From positions 1 to 64,000 of the forward strand of contig JABFGJ010000011.1 of NCBI GenBank assembly GCA_013112545.1: a stretch of DNA of 64,000 nt. Direction: 5' to 3'. The translations under genes were made by a program, and so were the position numbers. The notes under the pieces were generated by a model. That model saw nothing but the letters and a program-made list of their open reading frames with translations. It ran no database searches and was not told the origin of the DNA. The DNA is from Bacteroidota bacterium. Its GTDB lineage: Bacteria; Bacteroidota; Bacteroidia; Flavobacteriales_E; Vicingaceae. Below are positions 27,908 to 36,474 of the stretch, in pieces (position 1 is the first letter of the stretch; every line of letters begins with the position of its first letter).

Positions 27908-29246
27908 TCTTAGTCTTATTTTGGTTTTAATTTCTTTTTGGGCAACTAGCCAAGAGAAAACCATTGATGAAATTATAGCTGTAGTTGGCGATGAAATAGC
28001 CACAAAAGCTGAATTGGAGACAAAGTATTCTGCTATTATTGCTCAAGGGATTAAAATTGACGACAATACTAAGTGTGATGTATTAGAGGATGTTTTATAC
28101 GCTAAAATATTACTTAATCAAGCCAATTTGGATAGTGTTGAGGTGTCTGACGGGCAATTAGAAGGTGAGTTAGACAGAAGAATGCGCTATTTTATAGGGC
28201 AAATTGGTTCTGAGCAAGCTTTAGAGGCTTATTATAAAAAACCCATTTCAAAAATTAAAGAAGAGTTGCGTGAATCGTTGAAAGAGCAAATGTTAATTCA
28301 AGCCATGCAAGGAAACATATCTGCTGATTTAAAAGTAACACCAGAAGAGGTGAAATCTTATTTTAACAATTTACCAAAAGATAGTATACCATTAATAAAT
28401 GCTGAAGTTGAAGTAGCTCAAATAGTTGCTTATGCACCCACAAGCCAGAAAGCAGTGAATGAAGTTAAAGCTAAATTGAGAGAATACAAGGACCGAGTGC
28501 TTAAAGGAGAAAAATTTTCAACCCTTGCCGTTTTATACTCCGAAGATAAAGGATCTGCTGTAAAAGGTGGAGAAATTGGCTTTGTTGGAAGAGCCGAAGT
28601 TGAACCTGAATTTTCAGCTGCTGCATTCGCATTAAAGCCTGGTCAAGTTTCGCCAATTATAAAAACACAATTTGGATTTCACATAATAGAATTAATTGAA
28701 AGAAGAGGAACCAAGATTAATGTGAGACATATTTTACTGAAGCCTAAATTGGATCCTATTTCAATGGAAAAGGCAAAATCGAAATTGGATTCAATCGCAT
28801 TATTGATAAAATCAGATTCCATTAGTTTTTCAGATGCAGCGAAGAAATTTTCAGAAGATGAAGACTCTAAAAAAGGGGGAGGCTTAATAGTAAATCCTTA
28901 TTCTTCAACTTCATTTTTTAGTATGGATGATTTAGACCCTTCTTTGTTTTTTGTTATCGACAAAATGGAAGAAGGCGAAATGTCAGTGCCTGTATTAATT
29001 GCTGACCCAAGAAGTAAACCAGGTTATCGAATTCTTTTATTAAAGCGAAGAACTAAACCACACACTGCTAATTTAAAAGATGATTATCAAAGAATTAAAA
29101 GTGCTGCCCTTGCTGAAAAAGAACAAGCAGAATTAGAACTTTGGGTCAAAAATGCAATCGAAAGGACATACATCAAAATTGATGAAGAATACACAAAAGG
29201 ATGTCAGTTCAATCAAGATTGGTTGAAAAAAAACAAGAATAATTAA
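27885..29246 (+). CDS. SurA-like periplasmic peptidylprolyl isomerase
   Basis: A 453-residue exported protein with a signal peptide (LVLISFWATSQ) and a SurA N-domain starting IDEIIAVVGDEIATKAELETKY, the standard opening of SurA. Two parvulin domains follow: EVEVAQIVAY to FGFHIIELIERRG, and INVRHILLKPK to about residue 385. A DEEYTKGCQFNQDW tail ends the protein. SurA relatives bind unfolded outer-membrane proteins and deliver them to the BAM complex. Its start lies within the 3' end of the lipoprotein gene, and its stop codon directly abuts the MoxR start, so all four genes form one operon. Confidence 0.87.
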   Translation: MKYIVKSSLSLILVLISFWATSQEKTIDEIIAVVGDEIATKAELETKYSAIIAQGIKIDDNTKCDVLEDVLYAKILLNQANLDSVEVSDGQLEGELDRRMRYFIGQIGSEQALEAYYKKPISKIKEELRESLKEQMLIQAMQGNISADLKVTPEEVKSYFNNLPKDSIPLINAEVEVAQIVAYAPTSQKAVNEVKAKLREYKDRVLKGEKFSTLAVLYSEDKGSAVKGGEIGFVGRAEVEPEFSAAAFALKPGQVSPIIKTQFGFHIIELIERRGTKINVRHILLKPKLDPISMEKAKSKLDSIALLIKSDSISFSDAAKKFSEDEDSKKGGGLIVNPYSSTSFFSMDDLDPSLFFVIDKMEEGEMSVPVLIADPRSKPGYRILLLKRRTKPHTANLKDDYQRIKSAALAEKEQAELELWVKNAIERTYIKIDEEYTKGCQFNQDWLKKNKNN

Positions 29247-30212
29247 ATGGAAAATTATAAATCAGATTCAGAAGCAGTTGATGCTTTTGTAAGTAAATAT
29301 TCTAAGCTTAATCAAGAAATTGGCAAAGTAATCGTTGGGCAGAATGATGTAGTTAAAAATTTGCTCATTTCTATTTTTAGCAATGGTCACTGTTTATTGG
29401 TTGGTGTGCCAGGTTTAGCTAAAACGTTATTGGTGAATACAATTTCTGAGGTTTTGGGTTTGAGCTTTAGTCGGATACAATTTACTCCTGATTTAATGCC
29501 TTCGGATATTATTGGTTCAGAAATATTAGATGAAAATCGGAGTTTTAAATTTATACCAGGTCCTTTGTTTGCAAATTTGATTTTAGCTGACGAAATAAAT
29601 AGAACACCACCAAAAACTCAATCGGCTTTATTAGAGTCGATGCAAGAGAAAATGATAACTACTGGAGGTAAAACTTATCATTTACCAAAACCTTTTTTTG
29701 TTTTAGCTACGCAAAATCCTATTGAACAAGAGGGGACATATCCATTGCCCGAAGCCCAATTAGATCGATTTATGTTCAATGTTTGGTTAGATTATCCAAA
29801 TTTTGAGGAAGAGTTAAATATTGTAAGAAATACAACCACTGATCAAACGGTAGAGTTAAATCAAATTATGAGTGGAGAAGAAATTCTCTTTTTCCAGCAA
29901 TTAATTCGAAAAATACCAGTTGCTGATAATGTTTTAGAATATGCTGTTAAGCTTGCTGCAAGCACCAGACCTCATACTAAACACGCAAACCAAATGGTAA
30001 ATGATTACCTGAGTTGGGGAGCTGGTCCAAGAGCGTCTCAGTTTTTAGTTGTTGGCGCAAAATGTCATGCAGCAATTCATGGAAAATATTCCCCTGATAT
30101 AGAAGATGTGAAAGCTGTTGCACATCCAATTCTACGCCATAGAATTGTTAGAAATTATAAAGCAGAAGCCGATGGGTTTACAATCGAAAGAATAATAGAT
30201 GAATTACTTTAA
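29247..30212 (+). CDS. MoxR family AAA+ ATPase
   Basis: A 321-residue MoxR-type AAA+ ATPase. Walker A is GVPGLAKT (about residues 55-62); Walker B with the MoxR signature is LILADEINRTPPKTQSALLESMQE; sensor 1 is FFVLATQNPIEQEGTYPLPEAQLDRF; and the lid domain contains GAGPRASQFLVVGAKCHA. MoxR proteins usually work with DUF58 and von Willebrand A partners in metal insertion, envelope maturation or stress response. Here no such partner follows; instead the gene closes an operon of periplasmic folding factors, with no bases between it and the surA-like gene. That suggests a link to envelope protein quality control, which is inference. Confidence 0.92.
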   Translation: MENYKSDSEAVDAFVSKYSKLNQEIGKVIVGQNDVVKNLLISIFSNGHCLLVGVPGLAKTLLVNTISEVLGLSFSRIQFTPDLMPSDIIGSEILDENRSFKFIPGPLFANLILADEINRTPPKTQSALLESMQEKMITTGGKTYHLPKPFFVLATQNPIEQEGTYPLPEAQLDRFMFNVWLDYPNFEEELNIVRNTTTDQTVELNQIMSGEEILFFQQLIRKIPVADNVLEYAVKLAASTRPHTKHANQMVNDYLSWGAGPRASQFLVVGAKCHAAIHGKYSPDIEDVKAVAHPILRHRIVRNYKAEADGFTIERIIDELL

Positions 30213-30274
30213 TTCAGAACCTGTTGTAGAAAACACCTCTCATTTATAAGCAAGAAGCGAAGTTTCCTGAGACC

Positions 30275-30297
30275 CTGAAGGGGTCGAACTCTTTCAG
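30275..30297. terminator. possible terminator between moxR and the convergent gene
   Basis: A 9-bp imperfect stem CTGAAGGGG/CTCTTTCAG with two G-T pairs and a TCGAA loop, followed by only three T residues. It lies 63 bases past moxR in a 152-bp convergent gap. Weak as a terminator, but no better hairpin is visible there. Confidence 0.35.
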
Positions 30298-30364
30298 TTT
30301 ATGCATATTGTAAAAGTGAAATTACTCCGAGATTTGCTATTCCCGCTTAAACAATGAATTGGAT

Positions 30365-31312
30365 TTATTTTTTAGGGTTGTAGATTTGCTTATTTCCTTT
30401 TATAAGGTCTTTGTCGATTTTAAAATCACTTTTCTTTTTATTTAAACCTTCATCAAGATTGATATCAGCATGGTAAATCCAATTTTTACCATCCCAAACA
30501 AACCCGTCGAAACTCAAGTCTGCACCATAATATTCATAAATACCAATAAGGTTATTACTTGGTGGCGATAAATGGTCAAACTCTATTCGATTTAAAGCCT
30601 GATTATATTGGAGCTTCATCCTATTTTGTCCACCATATTCAAACTCTACTCTTGTTTTAGTTTCAGCATTGGCGTATTTAAAAATAGGTGCACCAAATCG
30701 AGCTACTCCTGCTTTATCAAACCATAAAACCTCTATTGATTTTTTGTTGGTTAATAGGTTGTTCCCATCCCAGGCTAGTAAGGTGTAATAGGTTTGAAAG
30801 TTTGTCTTTGACTCAATCAATTGATAAAAAAGTCGAGGCATCCATGTGTTAGAAATAGTAGTAGATTTTTCTTTTAAATCATCATTCAGTACAGTATCTC
30901 TTAAAAAAATAAAAGGATTGTTGTTTGTTGTGTTGCGAGTTAAAATACCACATTCGTATTGATAAGTTCCATCTTTAAATGGAATATTCCAGTTGAAAAG
31001 TAAAAAAGAGGAATCATGAGGTGCTAAAATTGAAATGCTTTTAATTTGGCTAAAAGTGTGTTTTTGAGCTTCAATTTTATTTAATTCGATTAATAAAAGA
31101 TCTTTTAGTTCTTGATTTAAAACTTCTTTAGATTCATCGTCATCAGAATTGAGCAATTCATAAGCTTTTACTTCTATTTCCCTTTCATTGATTTTCTTTT
31201 CACCACTGATTTCTACGGTTTTTAATCCAACCTGAGCCTGAGCATAAAGCTCAGGTGATACAAGTGATAAAACATTAAGTAATAAAAATGGGAATAGAAT
31301 TTTTTTTAGCAT
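30365..31312 (-). CDS. secreted protein of unknown function
   Basis: A 315-residue exported protein that I do not recognise as a named family. With the start at 31312 it has a signal peptide KKILFPFLLLNVLSLVSPELYAQ; an in-frame start at 31393 would put 27 residues of non-signal sequence in front, so I reject it. The mature protein alternates short helices with beta strands and has many aromatic residues (SFLLFNWNIPFKDG, QTYYTLLAWDGNNLLT, DGFVWDGKNWIYHADINL). No lipobox Cys, transmembrane helix or T9SS tail is visible, so it is probably periplasmic or outer-membrane-associated. It sits downstream of the ferredoxin gene on the same strand. Confidence 0.65.
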   Translation of the reverse strand: MLKKILFPFLLLNVLSLVSPELYAQAQVGLKTVEISGEKKINEREIEVKAYELLNSDDDESKEVLNQELKDLLLIELNKIEAQKHTFSQIKSISILAPHDSSFLLFNWNIPFKDGTYQYECGILTRNTTNNNPFIFLRDTVLNDDLKEKSTTISNTWMPRLFYQLIESKTNFQTYYTLLAWDGNNLLTNKKSIEVLWFDKAGVARFGAPIFKYANAETKTRVEFEYGGQNRMKLQYNQALNRIEFDHLSPPSNNLIGIYEYYGADLSFDGFVWDGKNWIYHADINLDEGLNKKKSDFKIDKDLIKGNKQIYNPKK

Positions 31313-31419
31313 AATTGGTGTATGTATAAATCCAGTAGTACTTTTTATTTTATGCCACAAAAATGGCAATGTAAAGCTTAATGGATATAACAAAGTTTAC
31401 ACCAGAATAGTATAATATA

Positions 31420-31812
<393 letters not shown>

Positions 31813-31865
31813 TTACTTGTTCTATTTCGTGTACAAATTTAGTGTTTTAGGATTATATAATAAAG

Positions 31866-32915
31866 ATGCAATTAGAAAGGAAAATTGAAATTTTAACTGA
31901 ATTAGGAGAATTCTTTAAGCATTCACTTTCTCCTGAGAAAAGCTCAGGTTTAAAGCAAGCGAATATTGAGTTAAAAGCCAAAGCCTTTTCCGAAGCAATG
32001 GGAATAGCATTTCATTCAAATGCTTGGTTTACTAAAGAATCAGTTAGAAGTGCAGTTTCAGCTTGGGCTAAAAGTTTAGAATATGACAAAGTTAGCAAAT
32101 GGCTATCTGTCTATGACTTTAATAATTCCGATAAGACTGTTGGTTTAATTATGGCGGGAAATATTCCACTAGTTGGCTTACACGATTTATTATGCGTTTT
32201 AATTTCGGGTCACCGAGTTAAAGCGAAACTTTCTTCAAAGGATAATGTGTTAATGACTCAAATTGTTGCTGCATTACAATTAATTGCGCCCGAGTTGGAA
32301 GAAAAGATTGAGCTCAATGTACAAATGAAAGGGCTTGATTATTTAATTGCCACTGGCTCAGATAATAGTGCTCGGTATTTCGATTATTATTTTAAAGATG
32401 TAACTAGAATTATTCGAAAAAATAGAACGTCAGTTGCTATAATTCAAGGAGATGAAAAGGAAGAAGAATTGAGTTTGTTGGCAGACGATATTTTTGGCCA
32501 TTTTGGTTTGGGATGCAGAAATGTGACTAAAGTTTATGTACCCCAAGGATATGATTTAGATTTATTGTTCAAAGCATTTTTCAGGTATCAAGATATTGCA
32601 AATCATAATAAATACGGCAATAACTACGACTATAACAAAGCAGTTTACTTATTAAATAAAATCGACTTGATCGAAAATGGCTTTTTACTTTTAAAGGAAG
32701 ATGAAAACATTCACTCGCCTGTTGGAGTGTTGTTTTATGAATATTATAATTCCTTGGAAGAACTTTCGCTAAAACTTAATTTAATTAAAGATCAAATTCA
32801 ATGTAAAGTTGCATCTATTGAGGGTAAAGAGTTTGTTCCTTTTGGAAAAGCTCAATCGCCAGAGCTTTGGGATTACGCCGACGGTGTTGATACGATAAAA
32901 TTTTTGTCGAGCTAA
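31866..32915 (+). CDS. LuxC-like acyl-CoA reductase
   Basis: A 349-residue member of the LuxC/aldehyde dehydrogenase-like acyl-CoA reductase group. Visible family parts are an N-terminal region NAWFTKESVRSAVSAWA, a nucleotide-binding NKTVGLIMAGNIPLVGLHD-like strand-loop (positions about 93-111), KAKLSSKD, and a middle segment containing IIRKNRTSVAIIQGDE and the active-site-like GHFGLGCRNVTKVYVP, whose Cys is a candidate nucleophile. Classical LuxC makes fatty aldehydes with LuxE and LuxD, neither of which is here. Bacteroidota often have this stand-alone version next to a ferredoxin, as here. Substrate and physiological role are unknown. Confidence 0.8.
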   Translation: MQLERKIEILTELGEFFKHSLSPEKSSGLKQANIELKAKAFSEAMGIAFHSNAWFTKESVRSAVSAWAKSLEYDKVSKWLSVYDFNNSDKTVGLIMAGNIPLVGLHDLLCVLISGHRVKAKLSSKDNVLMTQIVAALQLIAPELEEKIELNVQMKGLDYLIATGSDNSARYFDYYFKDVTRIIRKNRTSVAIIQGDEKEEELSLLADDIFGHFGLGCRNVTKVYVPQGYDLDLLFKAFFRYQDIANHNKYGNNYDYNKAVYLLNKIDLIENGFLLLKEDENIHSPVGVLFYEYYNSLEELSLKLNLIKDQIQCKVASIEGKEFVPFGKAQSPELWDYADGVDTIKFLSS

Positions 32916-32926
32916 GATTTATAGAA

Positions 32927-34417
32927 TTAAGGCTGATATTCGAAAGCGCCTAGGTCTGGCTTTCCATCGGCAATTCTTGAATTTTCAAGTATATCGAGTG
33001 GCACCGGATTAGCAAATTGCATTTTGCCCTTATCTCTTGCTTCTGAATTTTCATTTAGTTGGAAATCACCCATGTATTCATCTTTGAAAATAGAATTGGA
33101 AGGATTTTGCAAGATGTTTTTAAAGCTAGTCGTGTCGCTAATATTTTCATCTGTTTTGATAATACAGGTGTTAAAATTTAAATCTAAGGCTCCATTATTG
33201 ACTATTTCAGTAGCAAATTCTTTCGTTCTATCACCATAAATAATTGAATTTGTTACCGATACTCTTGGAACACCTTTTATTAAGGTTCCGATAGCATTTA
33301 CCGCTGTGTTTTGAACAAAAAAGCTAGGAGTTTCCCTAAATGATTTTGTGTAAAAATTGGCGAAAGTACTTTGGTTAAAAACATAATTTCCTGCGGACTG
33401 CAACATTACATTATATTGACCACAATCCGTTATGACTAGGTTTTCAGCCTGTATGTTGTACAAAGCGGAAATTAATCCATAGCCAGAGCAATTGTCTATG
33501 GTTGTGTTTTTTAAAGTCAGGGTTGAAAAGATAGAGTCCTTAGGGTCTTCAAAAGGTAAATGCTCAACTTGTAAGCCGATAAATCCATTTTTTATGATGG
33601 CGTAATTTATGCTATTTTGGCCTCCGTCATTTATCCAAATGCGATCCCATTGGCCAGGTAAATCTTTATAGGCAGGTTCTAAGCGATCTCCTTGAAAAAC
33701 TACAGGGTTTGCTTTTGTGCCATTTACCTTTATGCTACCCCCACGATATACCCACAAGCCACTGTTGTTGTGAAAATGAATTTGAACGCCAGGGTCAATG
33801 TTTAAAACATCTAAAGAATCAATCACTACAAAGCCATAAATGACATAGGGTAAATCATTCGTCCAAGTAACATTCACAGGGGCGATAGCATCAGAACATG
33901 GACCTCGTTGTCCGTTAGCATCTAAACAGCAATAATCAGGGATAAATCGATTGTATGTTGTTGGCGTATAATAATGTGCATTTTGACCCCAAGCAACCAA
34001 TTGCAAAGTTTTTCGATTTCCATTGGTAACAAACTCTATATAATCTTCAATAATAAAAGGATTTGCCTTGTTGTTAGGGTCAACAGTTACTTCTACAAAA
34101 ACGTACATGCTGTCATTTGGCGCTATTTCTACATCATAATGCTCATTACCAGGCATGCCGTCAACATTCATTCTAAAATTGGATTGCGAACCTCCATTTA
34201 GTCGTATAGAACTGATTTTTAAAATCTCTTTATAGGGATTATAAACCCTAAAGTTTTTAGTAATCGAACCAATAGTTGCGAAAACTGTATCAAAAGCAAT
34301 TGTATCTACAGACAGCTTTATATTAGCAGAAGCATCGGTGATAATGCTCTCGTCCTTTCTACAAGAATGGAGTAAAAAAAAGGATAAAATACAGCTTATG
34401 AGCAGCAGGTTTTTCAT
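32927..34417 (-). CDS. lipoprotein with Ig-like and parallel beta-helix regions
   Basis: A 496-residue lipoprotein: signal LLLISCILSFFLLHSC with the lipobox Cys at residue 19. Next comes an Ig-like/HYDIN-type domain of about 110 residues (SVDTIAFDTVFATIGSITK, FRVYNPYKEILKISSI), also seen in choice-of-anchor proteins. From about residue 190 there are repeats that fit a right-handed parallel beta-helix (GVQIHFHNNSGLWVYRGGS, INYAIIKNGFIGLQV, LTLKNTTIDNCSGYGL), ending with PDLGAFEY, a motif at the end of many such domains. It is probably anchored in the outer membrane and may bind or cleave a polysaccharide. The ATG lies four bases after a perfect -7 box. Confidence 0.75.
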   Translation of the reverse strand: MKNLLLISCILSFFLLHSCRKDESIITDASANIKLSVDTIAFDTVFATIGSITKNFRVYNPYKEILKISSIRLNGGSQSNFRMNVDGMPGNEHYDVEIAPNDSMYVFVEVTVDPNNKANPFIIEDYIEFVTNGNRKTLQLVAWGQNAHYYTPTTYNRFIPDYCCLDANGQRGPCSDAIAPVNVTWTNDLPYVIYGFVVIDSLDVLNIDPGVQIHFHNNSGLWVYRGGSIKVNGTKANPVVFQGDRLEPAYKDLPGQWDRIWINDGGQNSINYAIIKNGFIGLQVEHLPFEDPKDSIFSTLTLKNTTIDNCSGYGLISALYNIQAENLVITDCGQYNVMLQSAGNYVFNQSTFANFYTKSFRETPSFFVQNTAVNAIGTLIKGVPRVSVTNSIIYGDRTKEFATEIVNNGALDLNFNTCIIKTDENISDTTSFKNILQNPSNSIFKDEYMGDFQLNENSEARDKGKMQFANPVPLDILENSRIADGKPDLGAFEYQP

Positions 34418-34421
34418 GTTG

Positions 34422-34429
34422 CAAATATA
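34422..34429 (-). promoter_or_regulatory. -7 box of the beta-helix lipoprotein gene
   Basis: TATATTTG on the - strand, exact TAnnTTTG, four bases upstream of the ATG at 34417. Transcription would begin at or within a few bases of the start codon, as in a leaderless message. Confidence 0.55.
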
Positions 34430-34499
34430 ATGTCTAATAACCTATTCAGGTTTGTAGATATTGTGCAAAAACAAGAAATAGAACTGTGCTATTATTGCT

Positions 34500-35132
34500 T
34501 TATATCGAATTCCACTCTTTTAATAAGTCAACAAACTCTTTTTGTTGAGCTTGAGTTTTATCTTTCGCATACCATAGTTGTATGTGTTTAGAAAACTCAT
34601 CGTGGTCGCCGTTGGCTAATTTTTTAAACTCTGGCACCATGTCTTGTATTTCTTTTGGTCTTGGGCCCCAAGTTCCAATTACTTCTAAGTTTTCAGAATC
34701 AAGAACAATCATTTTAGGAATAGCTCTACCACCATTAGTTAAGTAAGCATCAATCAAATTTAAGTTTTCATCTCTTAAAACTAATTTTAAATCTACTTGA
34801 TTTGATTCTTCGGCTATTTTTGCAATCAATGGAATGTTTTGTGCAGCATCTCCACACCAACCTTCAGTAATTAAAAGCCAAGTCATTTTCTTAGAATGAT
34901 CAAATTGGTGAATGGTATCAATTAAGTTATCTGACAACTGAAGCGTTTTATTTAGCCTGTTCATTCTTTGCAAATTCAACTTAGCATAGTTTAGTAAGTC
35001 TTCACTTTGTTCTTCACCAGTTGTTTTTCCTTGTTCAAACAATGTATTTAGTAAGTTCATGTAAGCATCGTAAGTATATGCTTGGTTTATTATAGTTTGA
35101 TTAATAACTTGTTCGTTTAATTGAGTTTCCAT
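34500..35132 (-). CDS. thioredoxin-like family protein
   Basis: A 210-residue cytoplasmic protein of the thioredoxin-like group with a modified active site: LLITEGWCGDAAQNIPLIAKIAE has a single Cys (WCGDA) where thioredoxin has WCGPC. The rest of the fold is present: DLKLVLRDENLNLIDAYLTNGGRAIPKMIVLD, with the cis-Pro after RAI, then a final helix. The N-terminal 90 residues are helical. I chose the ATG at 35132 because the longer frame, up to 35300, would overlap the divergent mnmD gene and lies beyond the -7 box at 35148-35155. A single-Cys thioredoxin fold cannot do dithiol exchange alone; a peroxidase- or adaptor-like role is possible. Confidence 0.8.
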   Translation of the reverse strand: METQLNEQVINQTIINQAYTYDAYMNLLNTLFEQGKTTGEEQSEDLLNYAKLNLQRMNRLNKTLQLSDNLIDTIHQFDHSKKMTWLLITEGWCGDAAQNIPLIAKIAEESNQVDLKLVLRDENLNLIDAYLTNGGRAIPKMIVLDSENLEVIGTWGPRPKEIQDMVPEFKKLANGDHDEFSKHIQLWYAKDKTQAQQKEFVDLLKEWNSI

Positions 35133-35147
35133 ATTCTTAATTTTGCG

Positions 35148-35155
35148 CAAATTTA
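35148..35155 (-). promoter_or_regulatory. -7 box of the thioredoxin-like gene
   Basis: TAAATTTG on the - strand, exact TAnnTTTG, 15 bases upstream of the ATG at 35132, within the 60-bp divergent gap shared with mnmD. Confidence 0.5.
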
Positions 35156-35192
35156 ACCCCAATTTTCCGTTTTTGTGTAACCTTGATAACAG

Positions 35193-35864
35193 ATGAAAAA
35201 AGAACTTGTTATAACCAAAGATGGTTCTAACTCTTTTTATATTAAAGAGATAGATGAGCACTATCATTCCATCAATGGGTCGATAGCCGAGTCCGAACAC
35301 ATATTTATACGTTCAGGTTTATTGGAAATAGGCAAAAAACTAAACTCAATAAATCTTTTAGAGGTTGGAATGGGGACAGGATTAAACGTTTTAAAAACAG
35401 CCTTAGCACTTCAAAAAAGTGAACTTAAGGTCAACTATACTGCTTTAGAGGCATATCCTTTATCTTGGGAAGAAACGAGTCAACTTAATTATACAGAACT
35501 CATTCAAGAGGAAAACGCTAAAACGTATTTTCAACTCATTCATCAATCTGAATGGAATAAAAGCGTCGAAATCAATGAGTGTTTAAAGCTTTTGAAAGTC
35601 AATAAAAAGTTAGAGGAAATGGAATTCAATTCCGCCTTTGATTTAATTTATTTCGATGCATTTGCTCCGGAAAAACAAGCGGAAATGTGGACAGCAGAAA
35701 TTTTTGCAAAGCTATATGATTCCATGACTACAGGTGGAATCTTAGTGACATATTGTGTGAAAGGAGTAGTCCGAAGAACATTACAAGCTGTTGGTTTTCA
35801 GTTAGAAAAACTTCCTGGTCCGATAGGAGGGAAACGAGAAATTCTTAGAGCAATGAAGAGCTAG
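35193..35864 (+). CDS. mnmD: tRNA (5-methylaminomethyl-2-thiouridine)(34)-methyltransferase
   Basis: A 223-residue SAM-dependent methyltransferase equivalent to the N-terminal (MnmC2) half of enterobacterial MnmC, which makes mnm5s2U at the wobble position of tRNAs for Lys, Glu and Gln. The SAM site is LLEVGMGTGLNVLKTALAL. The signature FDAFAPEKQAEMWTAEIFAKL and the C-terminal TYCVKGVVRRTLQAVGFQLEKLPGPIGGKREILRA match the family. The FAD-dependent MnmC1 half is absent, as in MnmD proteins. Divergent from the thioredoxin-like gene and followed four bases later by the cysteine-cluster gene. Confidence 0.92.
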   Translation: MKKELVITKDGSNSFYIKEIDEHYHSINGSIAESEHIFIRSGLLEIGKKLNSINLLEVGMGTGLNVLKTALALQKSELKVNYTALEAYPLSWEETSQLNYTELIQEENAKTYFQLIHQSEWNKSVEINECLKLLKVNKKLEEMEFNSAFDLIYFDAFAPEKQAEMWTAEIFAKLYDSMTTGGILVTYCVKGVVRRTLQAVGFQLEKLPGPIGGKREILRAMKS

Positions 35865-35868
35865 AAAA

Positions 35869-36360
35869 ATGAAAGATGAATTAAGGCAAAAGCTAAATGC
35901 TGCTAAAAGTCAGCGAAAAGAGCTCAAAGCGTTTTTTAGAAAGCTGAAAAATAAAATTCCCAAAAACTTAGATGTTCAATTTCAAGAAATGCACGATAAA
36001 GCATTTGAAAAAATTGATTGTTTAGATTGTGCCAATTGTTGCAAAACCACATCACCTATTTTTTATGATAAAGATGTTGAGCGAATGGCAGGCCATTTTA
36101 AAATAAAAGCCTCCGATTTTTTTGAAAAATATTTGACAATTGACGAAGATGGTGATCAAGTTTTGAAGTCAGCTCCTTGTCCGTTTTTAATGGCCGATAA
36201 TAAATGTATGGCTTATGATGCAAGGCCAAAAGCATGTAGAGAGTATCCGCATACCAATCGAAAGCGTATGTATCAAATTTTAGATTTGACCGAGCAAAAC
36301 ACAAGAGTATGCCCTGCAGTTGCAGAGATAGTAATGCTGATGAAGAATGATCTCAAATAG
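35869..36360 (+). CDS. YkgJ family cysteine-cluster protein
   Basis: A 163-residue cytoplasmic protein of the YkgJ family, named for clustered cysteines that probably bind zinc or an Fe-S cluster. The first cluster is DCLDCANCCKTTSPIF at about residues 48-62; the second is APCPFLMADNKCMAYDARPKACREYPHT at about 102-129, followed by an isolated Cys near 145. An N-terminal basic helix of about 40 residues precedes the clusters. Function is not known for the family. It is four bases downstream of mnmD and ends at a terminator, so the two form a small operon; a link to tRNA modification is possible but unproven. Confidence 0.87.
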   Translation: MKDELRQKLNAAKSQRKELKAFFRKLKNKIPKNLDVQFQEMHDKAFEKIDCLDCANCCKTTSPIFYDKDVERMAGHFKIKASDFFEKYLTIDEDGDQVLKSAPCPFLMADNKCMAYDARPKACREYPHTNRKRMYQILDLTEQNTRVCPAVAEIVMLMKNDLK

Positions 36361-36398
36361 TTTTTAATTGGGTTTTATTAGAAACTATAGAATAAAAC

Positions 36399-36425
36399 AA
36401 AAGAGCTGCAATTTGCAGCTCTTTT
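36399..36425. terminator. intrinsic terminator
   Basis: A 12-bp stem with GAGCTGCA/TGCAGCTC core, A4 on the left, three-base loop ATT and T-run on the right. It separates the mnmD operon from the convergent sigma-factor operon and can work in both directions. Confidence 0.9.
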
Positions 36426-36474
36426 TAGCTTCAGTTGTTTACTAACCAATTATAAATTTTTTGAAGCTTCTTAA

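Noticed and set aside
35133-35300. Longer N-terminus for the thioredoxin-like protein
   Set aside because: It would run past the -7 box and overlap the divergent mnmD coding sequence; the added residues have no family character.
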